Source of the DNA: a bacterium HR19
GTDB taxonomy: Bacteria; Calescibacteriota; Calescibacteriia; Calescibacteriales; Calescibacteriaceae
Direction of reading: 5' to 3'
Assembly (NCBI GenBank): GCA_002898315.1
Contig: BEHV01000005.1
Span: 66,193-130,192, forward strand
Length of the DNA stretch: 64,000 bases
The translations under genes were made by a program, and so were the position numbers. The notes under the pieces were generated by a model, which was given only the letters and a program-made list of their open reading frames with translations, had not been told where the DNA came from and did not search any database. Shown one piece after another: positions 1 through 8,017 of this stretch (position 1 is the first letter of the stretch; every line of letters starts with the position of its first letter).

Positions 1-945
1 TTTTTTTCTACTCCTTATTTCTTTCAGCTCTTTCTCAATAAGGACATAAAAGTCCTTTATCTCTGGATTTGACTCTATGACTCTCTTTTTTATTTTTTCA
101 AGAGCATTTTTTAGCTCTTCAATCTTTCTTGGGTCGTTTTCTACTCTGACCCTTTTAGAAAGTTCTTCCTGAGTTTGTTTTTCAAGTTTAACTATACCTT
201 CCTCAACAGAGAGAGAGTTCTCAAGGATAAATTTTTCTCCCCTTCTTCTTGTTTCTTCTGGTATTTTATCCCATACATCTTTTCTGACAACTATTCCTGC
301 AGAGTAAATGTACTGTGGCATGGGTATATATGACTTTATGAATTTGCTCCACTGCAAAGCATGAAGAGCGTAAAAGGTATTGAAAACAGTATCAACAATT
401 CCTGTGGCGAGAGCTTGGAGGACATCTATTATTTGGAGAGGTACTATTTTAAAAATACCTTGGAGTTCTTTTGCTTGGGCTTCGGCGAGAGTATCTCCTA
501 TCCATACCCATAAATTTGACCCCCATATATTCTCTGACTTTGAAAAGATATAGACAAAACCTATGGCAAAATGAGAAAGAAGCTTATAACCTTTTTTCTC
601 GTATCTCCTTGCTAATTCGGGAAAAAGTTTTGTTCTCACCTCAAAAAACTCTTCCCAGGAGTTAAACACAAGAGGGATATCGTATGCTCTTATTTCGGGT
701 GATATCATCTCTAACCCGTGGCTTGTGAGTCCAGCGGCGTGAAGTTGCCCAATTCTCAATTTCCTAACTATATCTGCTTCGTCTCCCATAGCTGTTCCAC
801 TATATACTACAATTTTTGTGGTCTGGTCTTTTTCAAGTTCTTGTTTAATTTTCAGAGCCATATCATACCAGAAAGAACCTTCGGGGGCTATTGATGCGAG
901 CTTCACAGTAAGACCTACAAAAAAAAGATTTACCAGAAGAAGCAT
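1..945 (-). CDS. TRAP-type solute-binding protein (DctP family), C-terminus beyond window
   Basis: This would be a periplasmic receptor that captures a small solute, often an organic acid, for a TRAP transporter. The minus-strand frame is open from 945 to the window edge, so the C-terminus is missing. After a hydrophobic leader (MLLLVNLFFVG) it reads SIAPEGSFWYD, GDEADIVRKLR and later AGIVVRKDVWDKI, the layout of DctP proteins and of the divergent neighbour at 1144. The ATG at 945 lies 9 nt after a TATAAT box at 955-960, which favours this start even though the leader lacks the usual basic residues; the frame is open upstream to a TTG at 1005. No DctQ or DctM membrane subunit is in the window, so the transported compound cannot be inferred. 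Confidence 0.8.
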   Translation of the reverse strand, partial: MLLLVNLFFVGLTVKLASIAPEGSFWYDMALKIKQELEKDQTTKIVVYSGTAMGDEADIVRKLRIGQLHAAGLTSHGLEMISPEIRAYDIPLVFNSWEEFFEVRTKLFPELARRYEKKGYKLLSHFAIGFVYIFSKSENIWGSNLWVWIGDTLAEAQAKELQGIFKIVPLQIIDVLQALATGIVDTVFNTFYALHALQWSKFIKSYIPMPQYIYSAGIVVRKDVWDKIPEETRRRGEKFILENSLSVEEGIVKLEKQTQEELSKRVRVENDPRKIEELKNALEKIKKRVIESNPEIKDFYVLIEKELKEIRSRKK

Positions 946-954
946 AAATATATT

Positions 955-960
955 ATTATA
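955..960 (-). promoter_or_regulatory. Putative -10 box (TATAAT) of the minus-strand DctP gene
   Basis: TATAAT on the minus strand ends 9 nt before the ATG at 945. The expected transcription start would fall almost on the start codon, so the message would be leaderless or nearly so. There is no clear -35 element. Confidence 0.45.
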
Positions 961-1143
961 TTTATTTATAGAAGAGTAAAATTGAGATTGATTTTTTTTC
1001 AGCAAATATCTTTCAGAAGATAAAATTACCTTGACGAAAAATTCTTTGAGCTTGAATTTCTTTCCATAAGAAAACGCGCATACAAATAAAAACAAAAAAT
1101 TTTTTATTTTAAAATTTAAATTGAAAAAATATTTAGGAAAGGA

Positions 1144-2172
1144 ATGGTAATTTTGAATTTGAAAAAGATGTATTCCATTTTTTCTCATGCTGTACTTATC
1201 AATTTAATTTCTATTGCAAGTGCTGGAGCTAACATAAAAATATCATGTTCTTCAATAGCTCCAAAAGGAAGCTTATTTGAAAAGATTTTACAAGAAGCTT
1301 CAAGTAGAATAAAGCAGGAAACAGAAGTAGAGATAGTGTGGATTCCAGGTCAGGTTTTTGGCGATGAAATAGATATAGCAAGAGCTTTGAAAGAAAAAAA
1401 GATAGATTGCGCTGTTCTCACCGTAAATGGACTCAGAATTATAATACCCTACTTTTCTATTCTTGATATGCCGTATCTTGTGAAAAATTATGAAGAAGGC
1501 GATTTTATAAGAAAAGAAGTTCTACCTCCGCTCTTATCAAAACTGCTTGAAAACGAAGAGTATATTCTCGGAGGATTGATAGAGATAGGTTTTGTACATT
1601 TTTATTCCAAGTATCCCCTGCGAAAAATTCAGGATTTTCAAGGCAAAAGCTTTTGGGCATGGCCAAAAAACATAATTCAAGAGGGAACTTTCAAACAGCT
1701 GAAAAAGTTTGGAGTAAAACCCGTATATGCGAATATATGGGATGTTGAAAAGCTTTCTCCGAACATAGACATAGTTTGGGGTCCGCACTATGCAGTTTTG
1801 ATATATGGATGGTATAAATATTTTCAATTTATCATAGATGAACCACTGATATATTTTATGGCTGGCGTGGTGATAAGAAAAGATACTATGAAGAAATTGA
1901 GCAAAGAGACACAGGAAAAAGTCATAAACATAATTCGTGATTTCTCAAATAAAGCTTCTTACCTTATAAGAAAGGAAAATGAGAGAACAGAAAGCTATCT
2001 GCTCAGCAATCATAAATATCAGAAGATAAGTTTTGAAGATTCAGAAAATTTGGAGAAAATTCTGAAAGATGATCTGTGGCAAGAATTAAAAAGCAAGTAT
2101 AGCTTACCGGAGTGGCTCTTTTTATCACTGGTCAAAGAAGTAATAAAGTTCAGATTGAACATAAAAAAGTAG
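1144..2172 (+). CDS. TRAP-type solute-binding protein (DctP family), second copy
   Basis: Predicted periplasmic substrate receptor of a TRAP transporter, 342 aa, close to the usual 320-350. An N-terminal hydrophobic stretch (about residues 10-28, ending ASAGA) looks like a Sec signal peptide. Family signs are SSIAPKGSLFEK, GDEIDIARALKEK and AGVVIRKDTMKKL, matching in order the motifs of the divergent gene at 1-945, so the two are paralogues. The ATG is preceded by AGGAAAGGA, a plausible ribosome-binding site, and a TAAAAT box lies at 1110-1115. The esterase lipoprotein gene follows closely on the same strand. The permease subunits are not in the window, so function rests on the family only. 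Confidence 0.82.
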   Translation: MVILNLKKMYSIFSHAVLINLISIASAGANIKISCSSIAPKGSLFEKILQEASSRIKQETEVEIVWIPGQVFGDEIDIARALKEKKIDCAVLTVNGLRIIIPYFSILDMPYLVKNYEEGDFIRKEVLPPLLSKLLENEEYILGGLIEIGFVHFYSKYPLRKIQDFQGKSFWAWPKNIIQEGTFKQLKKFGVKPVYANIWDVEKLSPNIDIVWGPHYAVLIYGWYKYFQFIIDEPLIYFMAGVVIRKDTMKKLSKETQEKVINIIRDFSNKASYLIRKENERTESYLLSNHKYQKISFEDSENLEKILKDDLWQELKSKYSLPEWLFLSLVKEVIKFRLNIKK

Positions 2173-2247
2173 ATTTTCTTGAACTCATCACGATATAAAA
2201 ATACAAGAGATATTAAACTTAAATTTATGATGTTTTGGAAAGAAAAG

Positions 2248-4809
2248 ATGAAGTTAAAAGAGACCACCTTTCTGAACTTTTTGATAATAGTTATGCTTTT
2301 GTTTTTCAGCTGTGAGAAAGAAAAAATAAAGGTAGAAAATCCATTATACGACACTGAAATATCAAGAATAATTGAAAAGAACTCTTTGCCTTGCTCTGAT
2401 GAAGAAGGGAAAAATTATACCGGAGGGGAATTTGCTCTTATAAGAAATATAAAATACCATAAAAACCTATACGGAGACCTGTACTTACCCAAAGGAATAA
2501 AAAATTTTCCTGTTGCAATACACATTCATGGTGGGGGCTGGTCAGCAGGGACTCGTAGATTACCTATGGGGCAGTGGTGGGGAGAACTTTTTGCATGCAG
2601 TGGGATAGCTCTCTTTGATGTGGAGTACACACTCTACCCAAAAGCAAAAGTAAAAGACCAGATAAAGGAGTTGAAGTGTGCAATACTTTGGACACAAACA
2701 GAAGGAAAAAAGTTCGGTATAGGAGATAAAGTTATTGTTCTCGGAGGTAGCGCTGGCGGACATCTTACCGCAATGGTATCCTTCACAAAAGATGATTTCT
2801 TTCCAGAAGAATGCACATACGCAAACTATAAAAGAGAAATAAAAATATCTGCTGCAATACCCTTTTACGGAGTTTACGACCTTTCACAAGGATACATAAA
2901 AGATCTTGAAGTTTTCAGAAAAGAAAACGAAAATCTTTCCGAAACCATAACATCTCTCTCACCTATAAATTATGTTCAAAATGTAGATTTCCCAGTTCTT
3001 ATAATACACGGGCAAGCCGATTTTTTAGTCCCACTCAATCAATCTGTAAATCTCTGGAGAGAAATTTCAAAGCGGAGGGAAGATGCAGAGATATTTGTAG
3101 TAGAAGATGGCGCGCACGGATTTGACGCTTTTCCACAAAACGAATACACAAAAAAAGCCAAAGGAAAAATTTTAGAGTTCTTGGAAAAACATAATTTTTT
3201 ATCAGGCATATCAGAGGAAAAAGTTCCCGAACACAATCACATAGAAAAAGGAAGGTATTACTTGAAAGAAGGTTTTCTCAAGCATGCATATTTAGAATTC
3301 TCAAAAGCAGGAGTAAAAGATTGTGAGACAGAATATGGAAAGCTTCTTGCAAAAACATTTGATTTGCTCTCTCTTACAATAAATCAAGCTCAATCAGGAA
3401 TGCTGAACTTACTTACTCCACAGCAAACGCTATCTTTCTCTATATCTTTACGCGGAAATAACTTTGCAAGCAGGATTTCGGACAAGCAGAACAGCTTTGA
3501 GTGGAAGCCAAACCTTAACCTTCTTTATGAAAACTACATAAAACCTACAGAAGATATACTGCAAGAGATACAATCCCTCGCTCTCTTCGTATATGAAAAA
3601 AGCTGTACTTTTTATGAAGAAGATGGAATACCAATCTACACCGATGCTTTCACCTCAGAAGTAAGAATAGGTAGAAAGTTTGGAAAAGAATTTGCTCTCG
3701 CCTCTCTTACCATATCTGAGATTGTAAAGCTTCTTCTTAACTTCTCTTTTTCACACGATATAAACTTCTCGCTAGAAGGTGAGAAAACCTCAAAATATCT
3801 TATACCCTTCTTTCTTACTGAGCAAGATGATATAGTAGGGTTAATAAGATTAGCAGGAATCTTATACCAAGAGAATCCGAATATTTTGGAATTTAAACGT
3901 CCTGAAAAATACGAGAAGGTCAAGGGAAACTTGATCTCATCTCTTTCGTATGCTGAAAAATTTATAGATTCTGCACTTTTAGAAAATTGCGACTCTGATG
4001 TTCTCTGCTACAAGAACGGTAAAGTTTTGACAGGAAAGTTATCGGTAAATCCCCCTGATTTCCGAAACTCATTCGCAATTTTTCTTGACCTTATAGAAGT
4101 TGGTTCGTCATTTTTAAACAGAGCTTATTTTTCTGAACTGAAAGCATTTTTAAGCAACATCAGAGAAAAAATAAAGAATAACGAATACATAAATCTTTCA
4201 GAGTTCAACTCGGCCATTCCTGATATTGTCAAAAATTTTGTTGGCAACATATTTCCTGATTTTATTTCAATAAATGTTGGAAAATTTTTAGATTCCAAAA
4301 AACCTCTGCGAGAGTTTCTTCCAGAAGTAGTTGAGACAGACATAATTCCCGATATGAAGGTATTAAGAGACATTGAACCCTCTTTTGAACCAGCTATAGC
4401 TTTGCCATCTTTTTTAATTGAAGGAGAACTCGGAAAAATGAGCACCATTGAAGATGAAATCCCGAACCATGAAAACTGCTATGTGTGTTTGCCAGGGGTA
4501 AGATTCTCAAAGTATGATGGAAAAATATCAATTGACGGAAATAAAATAGAAAAACTCCAAGATGATTGTCTATCGCTTGATGGGAAATTTATTTTTGAAA
4601 AGTTCTCAACTCAGAAATTGCCTCTCATATATGTGTACTTCAAAAACCCATCATTTGATGAAAGTTTATTTATAGGTAAAAATCCTTATGGATGCGGAGA
4701 GAATGAAAAAATTTCGGACTTCAAGCCAGCAAGTAATTTTACATTGAATAAATCTATAAGTTATTTTATCACAAAGTTAGATTCTATTTTGCGGATGTTA
4801 AATTTCTGA
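2248..4809 (+). CDS. Lipoprotein alpha/beta-hydrolase (carboxylesterase-like) with large unassigned C-terminal region
   Basis: Predicted membrane-anchored esterase of 853 aa. I chose the ATG at 2248 because it opens directly on a lipoprotein signal (MKLKETT, then a hydrophobic run to LLFFSC); a TTG at 2179 and an ATG at 2227 are in frame upstream. The hydrolase domain covers about residues 60-310: oxyanion-hole HGGGW near 94, nucleophile elbow GGSAGGH with Ser near 168, catalytic Asp in HGQADFL near 258, and His in DGAHGFD near 290. All three catalytic residues are present. Residues 320 to about 850 are mostly helical-looking and match nothing I recognise; they include two Cys-containing stretches near the end. 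Ordinary esterases of this type are 250-350 aa. Substrate unknown. Confidence 0.75.
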   Translation: MKLKETTFLNFLIIVMLLFFSCEKEKIKVENPLYDTEISRIIEKNSLPCSDEEGKNYTGGEFALIRNIKYHKNLYGDLYLPKGIKNFPVAIHIHGGGWSAGTRRLPMGQWWGELFACSGIALFDVEYTLYPKAKVKDQIKELKCAILWTQTEGKKFGIGDKVIVLGGSAGGHLTAMVSFTKDDFFPEECTYANYKREIKISAAIPFYGVYDLSQGYIKDLEVFRKENENLSETITSLSPINYVQNVDFPVLIIHGQADFLVPLNQSVNLWREISKRREDAEIFVVEDGAHGFDAFPQNEYTKKAKGKILEFLEKHNFLSGISEEKVPEHNHIEKGRYYLKEGFLKHAYLEFSKAGVKDCETEYGKLLAKTFDLLSLTINQAQSGMLNLLTPQQTLSFSISLRGNNFASRISDKQNSFEWKPNLNLLYENYIKPTEDILQEIQSLALFVYEKSCTFYEEDGIPIYTDAFTSEVRIGRKFGKEFALASLTISEIVKLLLNFSFSHDINFSLEGEKTSKYLIPFFLTEQDDIVGLIRLAGILYQENPNILEFKRPEKYEKVKGNLISSLSYAEKFIDSALLENCDSDVLCYKNGKVLTGKLSVNPPDFRNSFAIFLDLIEVGSSFLNRAYFSELKAFLSNIREKIKNNEYINLSEFNSAIPDIVKNFVGNIFPDFISINVGKFLDSKKPLREFLPEVVETDIIPDMKVLRDIEPSFEPAIALPSFLIEGELGKMSTIEDEIPNHENCYVCLPGVRFSKYDGKISIDGNKIEKLQDDCLSLDGKFIFEKFSTQKLPLIYVYFKNPSFDESLFIGKNPYGCGENEKISDFKPASNFTLNKSISYFITKLDSILRMLNF

Positions 4810-4842
4810 AATCAATTGGTAAGGGAGAGAATATTAGGGGGA

Positions 4843-5805
4843 CTATGATATTATACCTATGCTTTCAAGGAATCGTTGAGCATCAAGCGCAGCCATACAT
4901 CCTGACCCAGCAGCAGTTATAGCCTGCCTGTATCTATGGTCCTGAACATCTCCCGCTGCAAATATACCGGGTACAGAAGTTTGAGTGGTTTTATCCTTCG
5001 TTATTATATAACCATTCTCATCCATCTCAACTTTACCTTTAAGGAATTCTGTGTTTGGTTTATGACCTATTGCGATAAAAACACCATCTGTTTCTAAGAA
5101 GTTTTTTTCTCCTGTGATAACATTTTTCAAAACAACACCGACAACTCTGCCTTTCTCTGCATCTAAAATATCTTCAACAACGGAGTTCCAAATGAAAGAT
5201 ATTTTGGGATTTTTAAAAGCTCTTTCTTGCATTATTTTTGAAGCTCTGAGTTTATCTCTTCTATGTATTACTTTTACCTCTGATGCAAATCTTGTGAGAA
5301 ACAGCGCCTCTTCCATTGCTGAATCTCCTCCTCCGACAACGACAACTTTTTTATTCCTGAAAAATGCTCCATCGCATGTGGCGCATGTAGAAACACCTCT
5401 ACCAACAAGTTTTTTTTCAGATTCAAGACCGAGCATTTTTGCGCTTGCTCCCGTCGCCACAATAACGCTCCAGGTAAGAAACTCCCTCCCTCCATCTGTC
5501 TTGACTTTAAATGGAACTCTTTCAAGTGGATTTCCAAGCTCAATATCAACAACATTTTCATAGATTATTTCTGCTCCAAACCTTTCTGCCTGTCTCCTCA
5601 TATACTCCATAAGGTCTGGTCCCATCACTCCATCTGGAAATCCGGGGAAGTTTTCAACTTCTGTTGTGAGCATAAGTTGTCCACCGGGTTGAATACCGGC
5701 GATCACAACAGGGTTAAGGAGTGCTCTTGCGGTGTAAATTCCAGCAGTATAACCAGCCGGACCAGAACCTATTATAACAACATTTCTTACTCCATCTTTT
5801 TGCAT
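4843..5805 (-). CDS. trxB: Thioredoxin reductase
   Basis: NADPH-dependent FAD flavoprotein that reduces thioredoxin in the cytoplasm. Its 320 aa is the normal length. Visible motifs: FAD-binding GSGPAGYTAGIY at the N-terminus, the redox-active CATC (as CATCDGAFF near residue 140), the NADPH-binding GGGDSAMEEA, and the C-terminal FAD motif GIFAAGDV. The gene is convergent with the esterase lipoprotein gene, with only 33 bp between them. The ATG at 5805 has no Shine-Dalgarno sequence but follows a TAAAAT box by 6 nt, suggesting a leaderless message. The assignment is secure at family level; ferredoxin-dependent relatives exist, but the CxxC and NADPH motifs fit TrxB. Confidence 0.93.
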   Translation of the reverse strand: MQKDGVRNVVIIGSGPAGYTAGIYTARALLNPVVIAGIQPGGQLMLTTEVENFPGFPDGVMGPDLMEYMRRQAERFGAEIIYENVVDIELGNPLERVPFKVKTDGGREFLTWSVIVATGASAKMLGLESEKKLVGRGVSTCATCDGAFFRNKKVVVVGGGDSAMEEALFLTRFASEVKVIHRRDKLRASKIMQERAFKNPKISFIWNSVVEDILDAEKGRVVGVVLKNVITGEKNFLETDGVFIAIGHKPNTEFLKGKVEMDENGYIITKDKTTQTSVPGIFAAGDVQDHRYRQAITAAGSGCMAALDAQRFLESIGIIS

Positions 5806-5811
5806 AACAAA

Positions 5812-5817
5812 ATTTTA
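5812..5817 (-). promoter_or_regulatory. Putative -10 box (TAAAAT) of trxB
   Basis: TAAAAT on the minus strand ends 6 nt before the trxB ATG, which has no ribosome-binding site. This is one of the recurring boxes of this type in the window. Confidence 0.4.
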
Positions 5818-5855
5818 ATTTGAATTGTTTTACATTTGAGAGAATTCTGAAATAT

Positions 5856-6743
5856 TCATATTTTCAAAATGTCAAATATCTTTCTCACATCTTCAAGTTG
5901 AGATGTTGTCATTGAAGCAATTTTTTCTTCTATTTTTTCTCTTATCTTGTTCTTCAAATTCTCTGATATATTTTTTTCGTTTTTTCTTATGAACGATAAA
6001 AGCGATTCAAGAGCTTCCTTTCTCATGTTTTCTTCATCAATAGCACTCAAAATATCGTCTATCGCGTTGAGATCAGATGATATGCCACAAGCTCTCAGAT
6101 ATACTCCCGCTATAATGGGGTCTTTCACATCATCAAACTTCTCTTTCAGGAGAAGATGGGCTTTATCATAATCTAACCTGATTATAGCTTCTATCAAGAA
6201 CATCAGAGAGTAAAGATCGTCTTTTGAAACTTTTCTGAACAGCTCTATGATTTTGCTCAAAGAAGAAGTATCTCCAAGACGCGATAGATATTCAGCAGAA
6301 GAAACAAAAACATTGGTATCAGGATCATCAAGCCCTCGTCTTATAAGATCTGCATCTCCCAGCTCAAAAGCAATGTCAAGAGCAAATTTCCTTATATCTC
6401 TATCATGGTCTTTCATTAACCTTGGAAGGACTGATTTATCTCTGTTATTTATAATTATCCTTTGTGCAACACTCCTTATATATGCGTTATCTGACCAGAG
6501 AAGCTTGACAACTTTTTCTTTAACTTTTGGGTAAAGAGCTGTCAGAATTTCTTCCGCCCTTTTTCCGGGAATTCCCTTTCTTTTTTCTAAGATTTTAACA
6601 AGAACATCAAAAAGTTCATTCAATTCCTGTTGGTTTAAGCTATGTAGTTTCAGCTCAATAACATCAAGAATATCTATAATTTTATCATCTTCTTCTGTTG
6701 AGAGGTCAATCTTTTTCAGTTTCTCTATTTCTTCGTTTGCCAT
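5856..6743 (-). CDS. HEAT-repeat protein of unknown function
   Basis: A 295-aa soluble, all-helical protein without signal peptide or membrane segment. From about residue 75 on it shows repeating helix pairs with the HEAT pattern of small and charged residues, for example NAYIRSVAQRIIINN, DRDIRKFALDIAFELG and DTNVFVSSAEYLSRLG, each about 31-33 residues apart. Such repeats form a curved scaffold for protein-protein contacts. No catalytic motif is visible. It lies between trxB and the sugar kinase gene on the same strand, about 50 bp from each, so the three may be co-transcribed, but no partner can be named. The start lacks a ribosome-binding site. Confidence 0.75.
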   Translation of the reverse strand: MANEEIEKLKKIDLSTEEDDKIIDILDVIELKLHSLNQQELNELFDVLVKILEKRKGIPGKRAEEILTALYPKVKEKVVKLLWSDNAYIRSVAQRIIINNRDKSVLPRLMKDHDRDIRKFALDIAFELGDADLIRRGLDDPDTNVFVSSAEYLSRLGDTSSLSKIIELFRKVSKDDLYSLMFLIEAIIRLDYDKAHLLLKEKFDDVKDPIIAGVYLRACGISSDLNAIDDILSAIDEENMRKEALESLLSFIRKNEKNISENLKNKIREKIEEKIASMTTSQLEDVRKIFDILKI

Positions 6744-6792
6744 ACAGAAAAATTAAAAAATCCGAAAAGAATTAAGATAGTAATCAATTTTT

Positions 6793-7707
6793 TTATTTCA
6801 AATTTTTAAGGAAGGAGAGAACTTCGCGGATTTCTGGTATTGATTTAACAGCACCTTCTCTTGATACACAAACAGCAGACGCAGCCTGAGCCAGATTTAT
6901 AGATTCTTCTAAATCTTTACCTGCACTTATCATAGCAGAAAAATATCCCGCAAATGTGTCTCCCGCTCCTGTTGAATCAACGACATCAACCTCAAAAGCG
7001 GGAAAATGTGAAATTTTTCTTCCCTTTTCTGGATTCAAAAGAACAACTCCATCTTTTCCGAGAGTTATCATAACAGAGTTATGAAACGGATAATCTTTCA
7101 GGGCATTTACAGCCGAATCTTTATCTTTCACATCTTTACCGAATATATGCTTTGCTTCAACCTCGTTCATAATAACAAAATCTGGCAGATGAATGATTTC
7201 TCTTATCCAGCTCTTGAAAGGAGCAGTGTTAAAAACAACAATAAAATTCAGCTTGTTTTTCATTTCCATAACTGTTTGAACCACATCAAAAGGAATTTCG
7301 CATTGCAAGACGACAAAATTTGGATTACTCTGTTCAAGAACATTTCTGACATGGTTGGGACTTAACATAGCATTAGCGCCGGGAGATACAACTATCTTAT
7401 TTTTACCTTTCTCATTAACAAGTATGAAAGCTATACCTGTTGAAAAGTTATCATACACTTCTGGGAAGATAGTTAAATTTTTCTCGTTTTTCAGGTAGGT
7501 TTCAATAAAGTTCCAGAAAACATCGTTCCCTACTGAGCATACAAGAGAAGTTTTTTCACCTGCTCTTGCAGAAGCTACCGCTTGATTTAATCCTTTTCCT
7601 CCGGGAGATTGAAAGAAGCTCCCATCTGTTATAGTTTCTCCTTCTTCTGGGAACCTCTTGACCTTTATAGTGAAATCTATATTGACCGATCCGACTACAA
7701 GAATCAT
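6793..7707 (-). CDS. rbsK: PfkB-family carbohydrate kinase, ribokinase-like
   Basis: Cytoplasmic sugar kinase of 304 aa. It begins with MILVVGSVNIDFTIKVKRFP, continues with the PfkB N-terminal signature GGKGLNQAVASARAG, and near residue 245 has DSTGAGDTFAGYF, which holds the anion hole and the catalytic Asp of the family. These motifs fit ribokinase best, but adenosine or fructose kinases share them, so the substrate is inferred. No ribose transporter is nearby. The ATG is only 9 nt after the 3' end of the tRNA-Val gene on the same strand and has no ribosome-binding site, so the mRNA 5' end may be made by tRNA 3' processing. Confidence 0.85.
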   Translation of the reverse strand: MILVVGSVNIDFTIKVKRFPEEGETITDGSFFQSPGGKGLNQAVASARAGEKTSLVCSVGNDVFWNFIETYLKNEKNLTIFPEVYDNFSTGIAFILVNEKGKNKIVVSPGANAMLSPNHVRNVLEQSNPNFVVLQCEIPFDVVQTVMEMKNKLNFIVVFNTAPFKSWIREIIHLPDFVIMNEVEAKHIFGKDVKDKDSAVNALKDYPFHNSVMITLGKDGVVLLNPEKGRKISHFPAFEVDVVDSTGAGDTFAGYFSAMISAGKDLEESINLAQAASAVCVSREGAVKSIPEIREVLSFLKNLK

Positions 7708-7716
7708 TTTGACGAG

Positions 7717-7788
7717 TGGGCAGGGAGGGAATCGAACCCTCGACCTTTGGCTTGTAAGGCCAACGCTCTACCTCTGAGCTACCCGCCC
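7717..7788 (-). tRNA. tRNA-Val (anticodon UAC)
   Basis: A 72-nt cloverleaf reads on the minus strand. The acceptor stem pairs GGGCGGG with CCTGCCC (one G-U pair). The D arm is GCTC/GAGC, the anticodon stem TTGGC/GCCAA encloses CTTACAA (anticodon TAC), and the T arm is GAGGG/CCCTC around TTCGATT. The discriminator is A and the CCA end is not encoded. The rbsK-like gene begins 9 nt downstream. Confidence 0.95.
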
Positions 7789-7837
7789 AGAAAAGGAATT
7801 CCAAAACAACAAAACCAAAAAATAGCTTAATATCTAT

Positions 7838-7882
7838 ATAAATTTGTTCTCTTTTTTCAGCAGAAATAATAAATTTGTTCTC
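7838..7882. repeat. Two perfect 14-bp direct repeats, 31 bp apart
   Basis: ATAAATTTGTTCTC occurs at 7838-7851 and again at 7869-7882, a start-to-start distance of 31 bp, about three helical turns. Both copies lie in the 229-bp gap between tRNA-Val (minus) and metG (plus). They could be a duplicated protein-binding site or promoter segment. Nothing else recognisable is in this gap apart from the metG ribosome-binding site. Confidence 0.6.
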
Positions 7883-8017
7883 CTAAAATTCAATAAATTG
7901 TTTTTCTTTTTTCTGGCTTTTTAACTTGTAAAATAAATACTCAAAAGCTTTTAAGTATCGGAATTTAACAGGAATTGAGATAATGAAGTTTTAAAAATAG
8001 CTTTGGAGGTGCAAGAT

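Noticed and set aside
5114-5563. 149-aa plus-strand frame opposite trxB
   Set aside because: It is antisense to the conserved CxxC and NADPH-binding parts of trxB and has no motif of its own.
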